Source: Pelagibius sp.
GTDB taxonomy: Bacteria; Pseudomonadota; Alphaproteobacteria; Kiloniellales; Kiloniellaceae
Assembly (NCBI GenBank): GCA_028280305.1
Contig: JANQMC010000018.1
Location: 1 to 64,000, forward strand
DNA length: 64,000 bases
Reading direction: 5' to 3'
The notes beneath the pieces were generated by a model. It was not told where the DNA came from, did no database searches, and saw nothing but the letters and a program-made list of their open reading frames with translations. Numbering within the stretch: position 1 is the stretch's first letter; each line of letters begins with the position of its first letter. Made by a program: the position numbers and the translations under genes. Below, in pieces: positions 52,690 to 61,898 of this stretch.

Positions 52690-53670
52690 TCATATCCGCA
52701 CGTCCACGTTGGCCGTGCGGCGCAGTTCCTGCAGAGAACGCTGGGCCAGCTGGTTGAGGCGTTCGTTGACCAGGTTGCTTTGGATCCGCGAACGGTCGAT
52801 CTCCTGCCCCTCGTTTTTACGCATGTCGCGCACGAGAAGGATGGTGAAGCCGGCCGGCGTGCGCACAGGGATGGAGACCTGGCCGGGTCCCATCTGTGCC
52901 AGGGCCAGGTTGAGTTCTTCGGCCAATTCGCCGTCCTGCACCCAACCCCGGTCACCACCCAGACTGGCGGTTGCGGATTGTGAGAACTGCCGGGCGAGTC
53001 CGGCGAAATTGGCGCCGGCGCGAACCTGTTCCAGCAGGCGGTTCGCATTCGCCAGGGCTTCCTGTTCCTGAGCTGCCGATTCTACCGCCACGAATATCTC
53101 TGCAACCCGGCGCTCGATCGACCCTTGGCGGGCGGTCAAGCGGTCGACCACCACCTGGACTTCTTCGTTCGAGATTTCGATCGTCGGCCGCAGACGCCTT
53201 TGGACAACGTTTTCCCAGGCGATCTGCGCTCTTATCTGATCGATCAGCGTGGTCGGGATGATACCTCGGTTGCGCAGCATCGTCAGGAATTGGCCCTCTG
53301 ACATATTGTTTTGCTGAGATATCTGCTCCAGAGCCCGGGCCACCTGATCGTCGGAGACAGAGATGTCGAGGCGCTGGGCTTCCTGCATCTGAAGTCGCTC
53401 GTCAATCAGGCCGCGCAGTACCTGCGGCGTGAGCCGGCGCCGAACATCTTGAGAGTCCTGTACCCCGGCTCCGACAATGGCCAAGCGCATCCGCATCGCC
53501 AGATCGAGTACGGAGATAACCTCGTCGTTCACCACGGCCGCAGGACGAAATGCATCCTGAGCGCGAACCGGGAAGGCTGATAGTACCGCCACTGCTAGGG
53601 CGCAAAAAAATACCAGAACAAATCCGGGCCGCTTCTCTTGCCCGGTGTCGCTGAACTCTCGTAAAGACAT
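52690..53670 (-). CDS. surA: SurA-like periplasmic peptidyl-prolyl isomerase/chaperone
   Basis: A 326-residue secreted chaperone: signal peptide (LVFFCALAVAVLSAFPVRAQ), SurA N-terminal helical domain (about 40-150, with VNDEVISVLDLAMRM and DERLQMQEAQRLDISV), and a parvulin-type PPIase domain (about 205-300, with RQFSQSATASLGGDRGWV). E. coli SurA has two parvulin domains; only one is obvious here, as in many alphaproteobacteria. It carries barrel proteins such as LptD to the BAM complex. lptD lies just upstream in the same direction; pdxA follows. Confidence 0.9.
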   Translation of the reverse strand: MSLREFSDTGQEKRPGFVLVFFCALAVAVLSAFPVRAQDAFRPAAVVNDEVISVLDLAMRMRLAIVGAGVQDSQDVRRRLTPQVLRGLIDERLQMQEAQRLDISVSDDQVARALEQISQQNNMSEGQFLTMLRNRGIIPTTLIDQIRAQIAWENVVQRRLRPTIEISNEEVQVVVDRLTARQGSIERRVAEIFVAVESAAQEQEALANANRLLEQVRAGANFAGLARQFSQSATASLGGDRGWVQDGELAEELNLALAQMGPGQVSIPVRTPAGFTILLVRDMRKNEGQEIDRSRIQSNLVNERLNQLAQRSLQELRRTANVDVRI

Positions 53671-53792
53671 GCTGAGATCCCTAGAAATCGCGCCGCTACT
53701 ATATCCTGTCTCGCGGCAGCGATTCAAACGGAAGCTGGCCTGGCAGAGATGGTGGCGTTGTCTGTTCGACCGTCCGTTAAGGCAGGCGCTGG

Positions 53793-56015
53793 CTAGCCGC
53801 CGCTGACGCTGCCAAGATGTTTGAAGACGACGCGAACGAAGACGCTGTCTTCCGGCTCGATATCACGGTCGCTGAAGGATGTCCTCTCCGCGATCCCCTC
53901 AATGAGGAAGCAGTCGTCCTGATAGGCTAGGCTGATGGCGGTTTCCAGAGACGAATCTTCGATAAGGTCCCGCCGGTGACTAAAGCCGACAGACCAATAC
54001 TCACTTAGGCGTGAGTTGATTCCAAAGCGCAGCTCTTCGCGGTCGCCGAATTCATCCGTCTCCGGATCCTGGGTCTGACTGATGAAGAAGTACGAGAGGT
54101 CGAGGTTGAGGGCTGGCGGACCGATATTCAGGTCGAACTCGTTTCTGTCGGCGTTGTAGTCATCCTTGTCCAACCGGAAGCGATACAGCAGATCGACATA
54201 CTTGATCGGAGTCAGCTGAACGCGGCCGACGATGTCCGATTCTTGATCCTCAAGCCCCGAGCCTTCGGCGAAGGCATCCCGGTTTTCCGAGAAGCGGTAA
54301 CTCTGGCCGATAAGGGCGCCTGCAGACCCTTCGTCGCCGAAGGTCGCTGTCCACTTCAGGCCATAGTCGATGCGGCTGCCCGAGTCGACGCGGTCGTTTC
54401 CGGCAAAGCGATTGAGGTTGAAAAGATTGGTGTCGTCGAACTCGAAGTCCTGGCTGTCTTCGTTCGGGATGGTCCCGGGGTTCGATCCGTTGGGTGCGAG
54501 AACGCCCTGCACGATCGGCTCTATTACCTGCCTGAAGGATCCATCCTGGCGGGCCCAGGGATAGCGCCACTTGACGGCCAGTTGCGGGAAGACCCGCCCG
54601 GTCGTATCGCTGCCGGGTGCGTTCGCGGGGTTGACGTCGTTTGAATTGCGGTCGACCCCGTTGACCCAATAGCCGTCAGTCTGTAGCTGCGCGGTTAACT
54701 CGTAGAGATCGCCCAGGGGGCTGGTGTAGGGAACGTGATAGCCAGTGATCAGGGAAAGACGCCGGCTGTCGCGGCCTTCTTCGCGGGTCAGTACCTGCAA
54801 GTTGGCGTCTGCCGTGTAGCGCGCGCCTGGCAGGCCGACGCCAGGCTCGCTCACGAAGTTATAATCGGCCAGCGGCACCACGATCGGTATCTCGCCGTCT
54901 ACATCTGTACTACGCAGCCCCTGATAGGCGAAACCGCGCACAGCGGCATGGTTCCGTCCCTTCAAGCCCTCCAGATAGGCCGTGCTCTCCAGCGTGCGCT
55001 CGGTGTTGAAGTCGAAGGCGCGGAGATAGGTGTCGTCGGTGGTTCTGTTGACGTCGAAACCCCAGCGCCAAGTGCTGTCGATATCGAACTTGCCTTCGGC
55101 GTCGATATGGCCGCGGAAACGGTCATCCTCGACGTTGCCGTCGTTTTCGTCGCGGTCGGCAATGGTGGCGCTGCCGGCGATCTCGATCTCACCGTTCTCG
55201 AAGAGCTGCCGGTACTCGCCAGTCAGGTTGATGCCCTGTTCGGTCGAGAGGATCGGTGCGATGGTGAGGTCTTTGGTGTCGTCGATTACCCAGTAGTACG
55301 GGATCGTTGTGGAGAAGCCGAGGAAGTCGCTGGAGCCGACTGTCGGCGCCAGGAAACCGCTGCGGCGGTCCACGGTCGGATCCGGATGGGAGAAGTAAGG
55401 CGTATAGATGACCGGGATGCCGAAAAACTCGAGCCAGGCATCGCGGTAGATAATGTCCTGCGACTCCTGATCATGAGTCACCTCGGCGGCTTTGATCTGC
55501 CAGAGAGGGGCGCGGCTCGGGTCTTCCCGGCAGAGCTCGCATGGGCTGAAGACACCCCTGCGGAATTGAGTGCGGTTGCCGCCGCTGCGTGTTCCGCTTG
55601 CAGCGGCGATGCGCGAGTCGTCGGCCATCAGGACCCGGATATCGCGGACAAATCCCTCTTTGAGATCGCCTGTCAGTTCGACGAAATCGGCGAAAACCGT
55701 GTCGCCGGTGGCTTCGATCAAAGTCACGTTGCCTTCCGCCGTCACCACGTCGGCATTCAGGTCGTAAGTGACCTTGTCGGCAAGCAGGACCCGGTCTTCC
55801 TGCGATATCTCGACACTTCCGGAAGCGATGACCAAGCCGTTGTTTTCGTCATAGGTCAACTGGTCAGCCGTAATGAGTGCCGGAATCTCCCCCAGCGCAT
55901 CCAACTCGAGTGTCTGCGCGACAGCGTCACCGACACCGATTATCGGCAAATCGGTGACCGACAAAAAAGAAATGGCGGCGGCTATGGCCACCGCTCGCCC
56001 CAATCCCCCCTGCAT
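53793..56015 (-). CDS. lptD: LPS-assembly protein LptD
   Basis: A 740-residue outer-membrane protein: signal peptide (to about residue 33), an OstA/LptA-like N-terminal jellyroll (about 45-160: ADQLTYDENNGLVIASGSVEI, ADKVTYDLNADVVTAEGNVTL), then the large beta-barrel ending FVRVVFKHLG. A Cys pair SPCELCRED near residue 160 and a Cys near the C-terminus (DDCFLIEG) fit the disulphide set needed to mature LptD. It places LPS in the outer leaflet together with LptE, not seen here. It follows lptG by ten bases, and surA lies after it. Confidence 0.95.
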   Translation of the reverse strand: MQGGLGRAVAIAAAISFLSVTDLPIIGVGDAVAQTLELDALGEIPALITADQLTYDENNGLVIASGSVEISQEDRVLLADKVTYDLNADVVTAEGNVTLIEATGDTVFADFVELTGDLKEGFVRDIRVLMADDSRIAAASGTRSGGNRTQFRRGVFSPCELCREDPSRAPLWQIKAAEVTHDQESQDIIYRDAWLEFFGIPVIYTPYFSHPDPTVDRRSGFLAPTVGSSDFLGFSTTIPYYWVIDDTKDLTIAPILSTEQGINLTGEYRQLFENGEIEIAGSATIADRDENDGNVEDDRFRGHIDAEGKFDIDSTWRWGFDVNRTTDDTYLRAFDFNTERTLESTAYLEGLKGRNHAAVRGFAYQGLRSTDVDGEIPIVVPLADYNFVSEPGVGLPGARYTADANLQVLTREEGRDSRRLSLITGYHVPYTSPLGDLYELTAQLQTDGYWVNGVDRNSNDVNPANAPGSDTTGRVFPQLAVKWRYPWARQDGSFRQVIEPIVQGVLAPNGSNPGTIPNEDSQDFEFDDTNLFNLNRFAGNDRVDSGSRIDYGLKWTATFGDEGSAGALIGQSYRFSENRDAFAEGSGLEDQESDIVGRVQLTPIKYVDLLYRFRLDKDDYNADRNEFDLNIGPPALNLDLSYFFISQTQDPETDEFGDREELRFGINSRLSEYWSVGFSHRRDLIEDSSLETAISLAYQDDCFLIEGIAERTSFSDRDIEPEDSVFVRVVFKHLGSVSGG

Positions 56016-56025
56016 CGTATCTAGC

Positions 56026-57153
56026 CTATCCGTCCTCCAAGTGAAGCAACATCGCCGCGCCCAACATCAACGACACGCCTGCTGGAGTCCAGGCGGCCAA
56101 CACAACGGGTATGGTACCTGAAAGTCCAATGGCGAAAACAAAATTGGACATGAAGTACAAAAGAAATCCCGTCAAGAGTCCGGCCATGATGACGAGGCCG
56201 ACCCGGCCGCGCCGTTGCGTGCGCATCGAAAAGGTTGCCGCGAGCAGAACCATAGCAGCAAAAAGCATGGGCAAGGCCAACAGCCGGTGCAACTGTAGAC
56301 GGTGCGGCAAGGCCGAGAATCCCGCGGCGTCCATGATTTCGATGAACTCCGGCAGGTTCCAGAAAGCTATCGTTTCCGGTGGGGCGAAGCTCTCCTGGAT
56401 CTTGTCCACGGTCAGATCGGTCGGAATGTCAAACTCTTCATGATAGACGGAAGCTTCGCCGGGTTTTGAGAACCAGGCCTCGGAGAGGCGCCAGCGGCGC
56501 TCCTGAAGCTGCGCCCGGTCGGCATCGATACGGCTCTGGAAACGGTCGCCTTCGGCATAACGAAAGACAATTACGTCATGCAGCAGGACCGAACCGGGGC
56601 TCACCCTGGTTGCATGGATGACCGATTGGCCATCGCGGTCGGCCTGCCGCAACCAGAGCCCGGTCTTGGAGACGGCAAGAAAACTCGTCTCATTGTGAAT
56701 GTAGTTGGCTTCCAGCCGCTCAAAACGGCTGAGGAGCACCGATGCGAGGGGGTTGAGCGCCGTGACGGTCAGGCAACCAACCAGCAGGGCGCTGCCGAGG
56801 ACCGGCAATAGGAACTGCCAAACAGAAACACCTGCTGCCCGTGCAACGACCAACTCGTGCGACCGGGTGAGACGCCAGAAAGTCGTCATTGCGGCAAACA
56901 GGACGGTAAAGGCCATCGCCTCCTGACTGAGATGAGGCAGCTTGAGCAGCGCCATTTCCAAGGTCAGAGAAAGGGATGCATCTTTGGTGGCCAGCCGATC
57001 GATCAGATCCACCACCGTCGCCAGAAAGATAATGGCGACGATGGCGAAGGTGAAAGTGGCGAAACTCAGGAAAAACTGGCGCGCGATGTACTTGGTCAGG
57101 GTTGGCGAAAGTCGCAGGCGCCGCATCGCGGGTAGTGTGGAGGCCATACTCAT
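56026..57153 (-). CDS. lptG: LPS export ABC transporter permease LptG
   Basis: A 375-residue protein of the LptF/LptG (YjgP/YjgQ) family: three membrane helices before and three after a periplasmic jellyroll domain. The start LTKYIARQFFLSFATFTFAIVAI is typical, and the LTRSHELVVARAAGVSVWQF coupling helix and final membrane helices match. With LptF and LptB it extracts LPS from the inner membrane. It overlaps the lptF stop by four bases. As the second gene of the pair and with the order lptF-lptG-lptD, LptG is the better call, though the paralogues are similar. Confidence 0.93.
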   Translation of the reverse strand: MSMASTLPAMRRLRLSPTLTKYIARQFFLSFATFTFAIVAIIFLATVVDLIDRLATKDASLSLTLEMALLKLPHLSQEAMAFTVLFAAMTTFWRLTRSHELVVARAAGVSVWQFLLPVLGSALLVGCLTVTALNPLASVLLSRFERLEANYIHNETSFLAVSKTGLWLRQADRDGQSVIHATRVSPGSVLLHDVIVFRYAEGDRFQSRIDADRAQLQERRWRLSEAWFSKPGEASVYHEEFDIPTDLTVDKIQESFAPPETIAFWNLPEFIEIMDAAGFSALPHRLQLHRLLALPMLFAAMVLLAATFSMRTQRRGRVGLVIMAGLLTGFLLYFMSNFVFAIGLSGTIPVVLAAWTPAGVSLMLGAAMLLHLEDG

Positions 57154-58271
57154 GATGCGCCGGCCTCGCTCAGCGGCTCCTGGCTGCGCCTTGCCGGTTT
57201 CCGCAGAAGGACAAAGAAACTCAACCCGATGGAGACCACGACCGTTATGTACATGACCGGTATGGCAGCCGGATCGCGGCCCGCCAAGTCGTGCAACGAC
57301 AGGGAAACGCCCTCCAGAGCCGCAACACAGGCGATGGCGGCGAGAATCCTTCTTGCCTGGCCCCGTCGATTGAACTCCCCAGCCAGCAAGGCGGCCATCC
57401 CGATGACCACAAAGACAAGGCTGTAAAGCGGGCTTACGATCCGATGGTGCCCCTCAGCCAGAAGCTCCAGACGGTAATGCTGATCGAGGCTGTCATCGCC
57501 TGGGATCAGCAACTCGTGAAGAAACCGCTCTTTAGGTTCGCGCCAGCGTGATTGCCGGGCGCTGCCGAATTCGGCTAGTTCAACGGTATAGCGGTCAAAG
57601 TACAAGAGTGAGAAACGGCCGGTGCCGGGCTCGACCTCCTGCCGGTTACCGTTCTCCATCACGACCCGCGGGCCGGACTCGCTGGGCACCAGAGCACCGC
57701 GTTCGGCCATCATGGTCACTGGCTTACCTGGTTCCCGGTTGTCGTGAACCAAGATGCCTCGCAGCTCGCCCTCGGATGAGCGTTCGCGCACATAGACGGT
57801 TATTTCATCGGTGACCGCCGTAAAAACGCCTTCCTGCAGCAGAATCGCAGAAAAATCGCTTCTGAATTCGTGCTGCAGGTCTTTGAAGTGCCGAAATGAC
57901 GCAGGCAGGAAATAGAGGGAGATCGCATAGACGCCCAGGGTCACGACGATACCCAGGATGATGGCCGGGCGGGCAAGCTGCATCTGCGACAGCCCGGCGG
58001 CCCGCATTACCACCATTTCGCTGTCCATCGCTAGTTTATGATAGACGAAAAGCGCCGCGACGAAGCAGGCAACCGGAAGGACCACACCCAAAAAGGACGG
58101 CAGAAGCAGCCCGACAAAGGTCAGGAAGGTCGAGGCGGGCAGGCCACGGTTCACGATATAGTCGATCAGACGCAGTGACTGCGTCAGCCATATCGCAAAG
58201 GTGAGGGCCAGGGTGACGAAAATAGTAGCCGTCACCAGCTGCCCGAGTACATAACGCGTTATTGAAGGCAT
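57150..58271 (-). CDS. lptF: LPS export ABC transporter permease LptF
   Basis: A 373-residue permease, the partner of LptG in the LptB2FG exporter. It starts MPSITRYVLGQLVTATIFVTLALTFAIWLTQSL; the coupling helix reads AMDSEMVVMRAAGLSQMQL, the periplasmic jellyroll is about residues 130-270, and three C-terminal helices follow. The ATG at 58271 begins the usual family N-terminus; the longer frame to 58412 adds residues unlike the family. It is the first gene of the minus-strand LPS/outer-membrane cluster and is divergent from pepA. Confidence 0.94.
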   Translation of the reverse strand: MPSITRYVLGQLVTATIFVTLALTFAIWLTQSLRLIDYIVNRGLPASTFLTFVGLLLPSFLGVVLPVACFVAALFVYHKLAMDSEMVVMRAAGLSQMQLARPAIILGIVVTLGVYAISLYFLPASFRHFKDLQHEFRSDFSAILLQEGVFTAVTDEITVYVRERSSEGELRGILVHDNREPGKPVTMMAERGALVPSESGPRVVMENGNRQEVEPGTGRFSLLYFDRYTVELAEFGSARQSRWREPKERFLHELLIPGDDSLDQHYRLELLAEGHHRIVSPLYSLVFVVIGMAALLAGEFNRRGQARRILAAIACVAALEGVSLSLHDLAGRDPAAIPVMYITVVVSIGLSFFVLLRKPARRSQEPLSEAGAS

Positions 58272-58530
58272 GGAGCCAATCGCTGGGCCTTGGAAATTCA
58301 GGAATAGCCTGCCGGGCTCCCCACAGTCCAGCGAATTTCCGCGTGGTAAGCCCCTGGAAACCGGCTGGTTGTCTGCCTGCCCGGCCCATCGTAGTTCCGG
58401 GATTTCTGCCACTTGAACTTGCGCCCCGGCGCTGACAGTTTAGGTTTTCCTGTCTCAAACCCGTTTCGCCCCCCTGAAGAGGGGCTATACCGGGTATCCC
58501 AGGTCAGTCGATTCTTCCGTGAGGCTATTG

Positions 58531-60030
58531 ATGAACATTTCTTTTGCCGCGCCCAGCGTTCCCGCATCCGGCGCCCTCGTCGTCGGCGTTCTGGAGGGGG
58601 GGAAGCTCACCTCCTCGGCCAACAACTTGAACAAACTGACCGGTGGTGCCGTTGAGCGGGCCATCGCGGCCAGCACCTTTTCCGGCAAGCGCGCGGAACT
58701 GCTTGAAATCGTGGCGCCGGCCGGCCTGGAGAACAGCCGAATTCTGCTGGTCGGCATGGCCGCGCCGGCCAAGCTCTCCGAAAAGGACCTGCAGGACATC
58801 GGCGGTGGTATCGCCGGTCATCTGCTGCGGGTCGGCGAGGAGAAGGCGGCGATCCTGATCGACAACCTGCGGGGCGGCAAGAATGCCGCCGAACGGGCGG
58901 CGAACTCGGCCTACGGCGCCTTGCTGCGCAGCTATCGTTTCGCCAAATACAAGACCAAGGACAAGGCTGAGAAGAAGCCGAAGCTGAAGGAAATCAAGTT
59001 CCTCCTTGAGGAGGCTGCAGCGGCCCGGCGGGCCTATCAGCGCCTGGAGAAAGTCGCCGAAGGTGTCTTCCTGACCCGGGATCTGGTCAGCGAACCGGCC
59101 AATGTTCTCTATCCGAAGTCGCTGGTCGCCGAGGCCAAGAAGCTCACCAAGCTTGGGATCAAGGTTCAGGCTCTGGGCGAGAAAGAGATGGCCAAGCTGG
59201 GCATGGGCTCGCTCCTGGGGGTCGGCCAGGGGTCGGCCCGGGAATCGCAATTGCTCGTGATGGTCTGGCAGGGCGCGCCGTCGGCCAAGGATAAGGCGCC
59301 GCTGGCCTTTGTCGGCAAGGGTGTGACCTTCGACACCGGCGGCATCTCGCTTAAGCCGGCCGCCGGCATGGAAGACATGAAATGGGATATGGGCGGCGCC
59401 GGTACCGTCGTCGGGCTCATGAAAGCCCTGGCCGGCCGCAAGGCGAAGGTGAATGCCGTCGGTGTTTGCGGGTTGGTTGAAAACATGCCCTCCAGCAACG
59501 CTCAGCGGCCCGGCGACGTCGTTACCTCGATGTCCGGCCAGACCATCGAAGTCTTGAACACCGACGCCGAGGGGCGCTTGGTTCTTGCTGATGCACTCTG
59601 GTACACCCAGGAGAAATTCAAGCCGAAGTTGATTGTCGACTTGGCGACCCTTACCGGTGCGATCATCATCTCCCTGGGCCACGAGAACGCGGGCCTGTTC
59701 AGCAACGACGACAAGCTGTCCGATCAGTTGACCGCCGCGGGCAAGGAGGTTGGCGAGCATGTTTGGCGCCTTCCGCTCAGCGCCGAGTACGACAAGCTGA
59801 TCGACTGCGAGATCGCTGATATGAAAAACATCAGCGGCGGGCGGGCCGGCGGATCCATTACCGCCGCCCAGTTCCTTCAGCGCTTCATCAAGAACGGGAC
59901 GCCCTGGGCACATCTCGACATTGCCGGCACGGCTTGGTCCTCCAAGGAAAAGCCGACGATCCCCAAGGGCGGAACCGGCTACGGCGTGCGGCTGCTGGAC
60001 AGCTTTGTCGCCAAGAACCACGAGAAATAG
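58531..60030 (+). CDS. pepA: Leucyl (cytosol) aminopeptidase
   Basis: A 499-residue M17 aminopeptidase with two metal ions. C-terminal catalytic domain motifs: GKGVTFDTGGISLKPA with the active Lys and Asp, and NTDAEGRLVLADAL, the family signature. It trims N-terminal residues of peptides in the cytoplasm; the E. coli protein also binds DNA. ATG 58531 follows GTGAGG; a GTG at 58519 is the alternative. It is divergent from lptF and 72 bases upstream of holC, a usual pairing (pepA-holC). Confidence 0.96.
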   Translation: MNISFAAPSVPASGALVVGVLEGGKLTSSANNLNKLTGGAVERAIAASTFSGKRAELLEIVAPAGLENSRILLVGMAAPAKLSEKDLQDIGGGIAGHLLRVGEEKAAILIDNLRGGKNAAERAANSAYGALLRSYRFAKYKTKDKAEKKPKLKEIKFLLEEAAAARRAYQRLEKVAEGVFLTRDLVSEPANVLYPKSLVAEAKKLTKLGIKVQALGEKEMAKLGMGSLLGVGQGSARESQLLVMVWQGAPSAKDKAPLAFVGKGVTFDTGGISLKPAAGMEDMKWDMGGAGTVVGLMKALAGRKAKVNAVGVCGLVENMPSSNAQRPGDVVTSMSGQTIEVLNTDAEGRLVLADALWYTQEKFKPKLIVDLATLTGAIIISLGHENAGLFSNDDKLSDQLTAAGKEVGEHVWRLPLSAEYDKLIDCEIADMKNISGGRAGGSITAAQFLQRFIKNGTPWAHLDIAGTAWSSKEKPTIPKGGTGYGVRLLDSFVAKNHEK

Positions 60031-60101
60031 CCGGGCAGGGGGCAGGGACCACGGCGTCTTTGCCCCCGATGCCGGGCCGGGGGGCAACGCAATCAGCGAT
60101 C

Positions 60102-60551
60102 ATGGCCGAGGTTCGATTCTATCACTTGACGCGGACATCCCTGGACAGGGCTCTGCCCCAAATGCTGGAAAAAACCCTGGAGCGTGGCCAGCGTGCGGTT
60201 GTCCGTGCAAGCTCGGAAGAAAGGGTGGAAGCGCTGGCGACCGGGCTTTGGACCTACAATGACCGAAGCTTTCTGCCGCACGGCAGCCTGAAAGACGGCC
60301 GGGGGGAGCGCCAGCCGATCTGGTTGACTACCCAGCCGGATGCCCCGAACGGGGCCGAAGTCCTGTTTCTGACCGACGGCAGCAGTACTGAGAACCTGGA
60401 AGGCTTCGCACTCTGCGCCATTCTTTTCGATGGCCATGACGAAGAGGCTGTCACCGCCGCCCGCGGCCAGTGGAGCGGACTGAAGGAGGCCGGTCACGAG
60501 GTCACCTATTGGCAGCAGGACGATGCCGGCCGCTGGAGCCAGAAAGCTTAG
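60102..60551 (+). CDS. holC: DNA polymerase III chi subunit
   Basis: A 149-residue HolC. It begins VRFYHLTRTSLDRALPQMLEKTLERGQRAVV and has LWTYNDRSFLPHGS, the family's most conserved part. Chi links the clamp loader to SSB in the replisome. The Met at 60102 is chosen by alignment; a longer frame begins at 59934 within pepA. pepA-holC linkage (with valS often after it) is widespread; valS is not here. Confidence 0.93.
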   Translation: MAEVRFYHLTRTSLDRALPQMLEKTLERGQRAVVRASSEERVEALATGLWTYNDRSFLPHGSLKDGRGERQPIWLTTQPDAPNGAEVLFLTDGSSTENLEGFALCAILFDGHDEEAVTAARGQWSGLKEAGHEVTYWQQDDAGRWSQKA

Positions 60552-60583
60552 GCGCTCGAAGCTGGCTCCTGGAGGCGGGGCGC

Positions 60584-61483
60584 CTAAGGAAGCTGTTTCT
60601 GCACGCTCTCTGCTGCCTCGCGAAGCCATGTTCGAAAGGCCTGGAAAGCCGGATCGCTGTTTTCCTCTTCCGGATAAACCAGGAAATAGGCGCCGACTTC
60701 TGTCGGCGGCATGTCGAAAGGGGTCACCAGGCGCCCGGCCTTGAGGTCCTCCTCGATGAACAACAGGTCGCCCATGGCCACCCCGTAACCCTGTATTGCC
60801 GCCTGAAGGGCGGCATCCAGGAAATCGAAGTCTTCGCCACTCTGGGGATCGATGTCTGTGATGCCGTTGCCGGAGAGCCAGGCCTTCCAATCCAAGTGTT
60901 TCGAATCGGAATGGAGCAGGCGATGGTGGGCCAGATCCGCCGGCGCGGCCAGCGGAGGTGTGCCTTCGAGCAGGGAGGGCGCGCAGACCGGTGTCATGCG
61001 CTCCACCAGCAGCAGGTCGGCATTGGCGCGGGGCGCCCGGGTCTCGGCGAAGATCACCCCGGCGTCAAAGTCCTCCCGCGCCAGGTCGACAGACCACCAG
61101 GACGTCGTGAGCTTTATCTGGATGTCCGGCCGGGCATTCTGAAAACGCAGTATCTGAGGCACGAGCCAGCGCACCGCAATGGTTGGCACCGACTTGATCC
61201 TGACCTCTCCCGGCCGCTCTTTGACCCGTTCCGCCGCCAGCATGATTTGGTCGAAGGCTTCGCTGAGCGGCGGCAGCAGGCGGCTGCCCGCCTTGGTCAG
61301 CGTGACGCTTCGATGGCCCCGGTTGAAGAGGGCGGTCGCGAAATGGTCTTCAAGTGCGTGAACCTGGCGGCTGATCGCCCCCTGGGTGACCGCAAGCTCG
61401 TCGGCCGCCTTGGTGAAGCTGCCGAGGCGGGCGGCGGCCTCAAAGGCGCGCAGGGCGTTGAGGGGCGGCAGACGGCGTCTCAT
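60584..61483 (-). CDS. LysR-family regulator (GcvA-like)
   Basis: A 299-residue LysR protein of the GcvA/AmpR branch: PLNALRAFEAAARLGSFTKAADELAVTQGAISRQVHALE is the typical N-terminal helix-turn-helix region, followed by the GcvA-type effector domain (VPTIAVRWLVPQILRFQ, LTTSWWSVDLAREDFDAGV). It is divergent from a DUF1127 gene (61596). In between lie a CTCAT-N7-ATGAG dyad next to its start and a perfect 9-base inverted repeat nearer the DUF1127 gene, so it likely regulates one or both. The effector is unknown. Confidence 0.9.
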   Translation of the reverse strand: MRRRLPPLNALRAFEAAARLGSFTKAADELAVTQGAISRQVHALEDHFATALFNRGHRSVTLTKAGSRLLPPLSEAFDQIMLAAERVKERPGEVRIKSVPTIAVRWLVPQILRFQNARPDIQIKLTTSWWSVDLAREDFDAGVIFAETRAPRANADLLLVERMTPVCAPSLLEGTPPLAAPADLAHHRLLHSDSKHLDWKAWLSGNGITDIDPQSGEDFDFLDAALQAAIQGYGVAMGDLLFIEEDLKAGRLVTPFDMPPTEVGAYFLVYPEEENSDPAFQAFRTWLREAAESVQKQLP

Positions 61484-61497
61484 ATGAATGAGTTTTC

Positions 61498-61514
61498 CTC
61501 ATGTTATAGATGAG
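61498..61514. promoter_or_regulatory. Dyad CTCAT-N7-ATGAG, candidate LysR site
   Basis: A 17-base inverted repeat with perfect five-base arms lies 14 bases before the LysR start codon on the divergent side. Its size suits a LysR T-N11-A type site and position suits autoregulation. Confidence 0.5.
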
Positions 61515-61547
61515 AATTCATCCATTGAGCAGAACGTTTGTCAAGCT

Positions 61548-61572
61548 TATCTCTATTTAAAACATAGAGATA
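61548..61572. promoter_or_regulatory. Perfect 9-base inverted repeat upstream of the DUF1127 gene
   Basis: TATCTCTAT and ATAGAGATA are exact inverted copies with a seven-base AT-rich spacer, ending 23 bases before the DUF1127 start. It could be a dimer-bound operator or, in RNA, a hairpin close to the ribosome-binding site GGAG (61584-61587). Confidence 0.6.
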
Positions 61573-61595
61573 GTCTCTAGATCGGAGTTTTCGAG

Positions 61596-61898
61596 ATGGC
61601 AGTCCGATATATCAATGATGACGTTTCAGTAATTCCATTTCCAGCGCTGAAGGAACGCGGCCCACAAGTCGTAGGAGGTCCCGGTGTGCCGGACGGCGGC
61701 GCAAGCGGCGCTGGTCTCTTGCAGCGCTGGATGGCGAGAACGGCGTTGCGCCGCGATCTGCGGCGCTTGCTGAAGGCAAGCCCGCACCTGGTTCGCGATA
61801 TCGGCCTGGATGAGACCCTGGTGCGTCGGGAGGTGACGCTGCCGTTCTGGCAGGATGGCCCACTACCTCCGGGGACGATCCGCCTGCCGGCCGTTTAA
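61596..61898 (+). CDS. DUF1127-domain small protein
   Basis: A 100-residue protein whose C-terminal half has the DUF1127 pattern: RTALRRDLRRLLKASPHLVRDIGLDETLVRREVTLPFW, with the conserved D-I-G-L and final aromatic. Arg-rich DUF1127 proteins are often found in alphaproteobacteria and some influence RNA turnover or phosphate metabolism; in general their role is unclear. The first 45 residues are a non-conserved linker. It is divergent from a GcvA-like LysR gene and has an inverted repeat in its leader, so it is probably regulated by that protein or at RNA level. It converges on an EamA transporter gene, overlapping it by four bases. Confidence 0.82.
   Translation: MAVRYINDDVSVIPFPALKERGPQVVGGPGVPDGGASGAGLLQRWMARTALRRDLRRLLKASPHLVRDIGLDETLVRREVTLPFWQDGPLPPGTIRLPAV

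Noticed and set aside
58525-60087. A 520-residue minus-strand frame opposite pepA
   Set aside because: Antisense shadow of the aminopeptidase gene.
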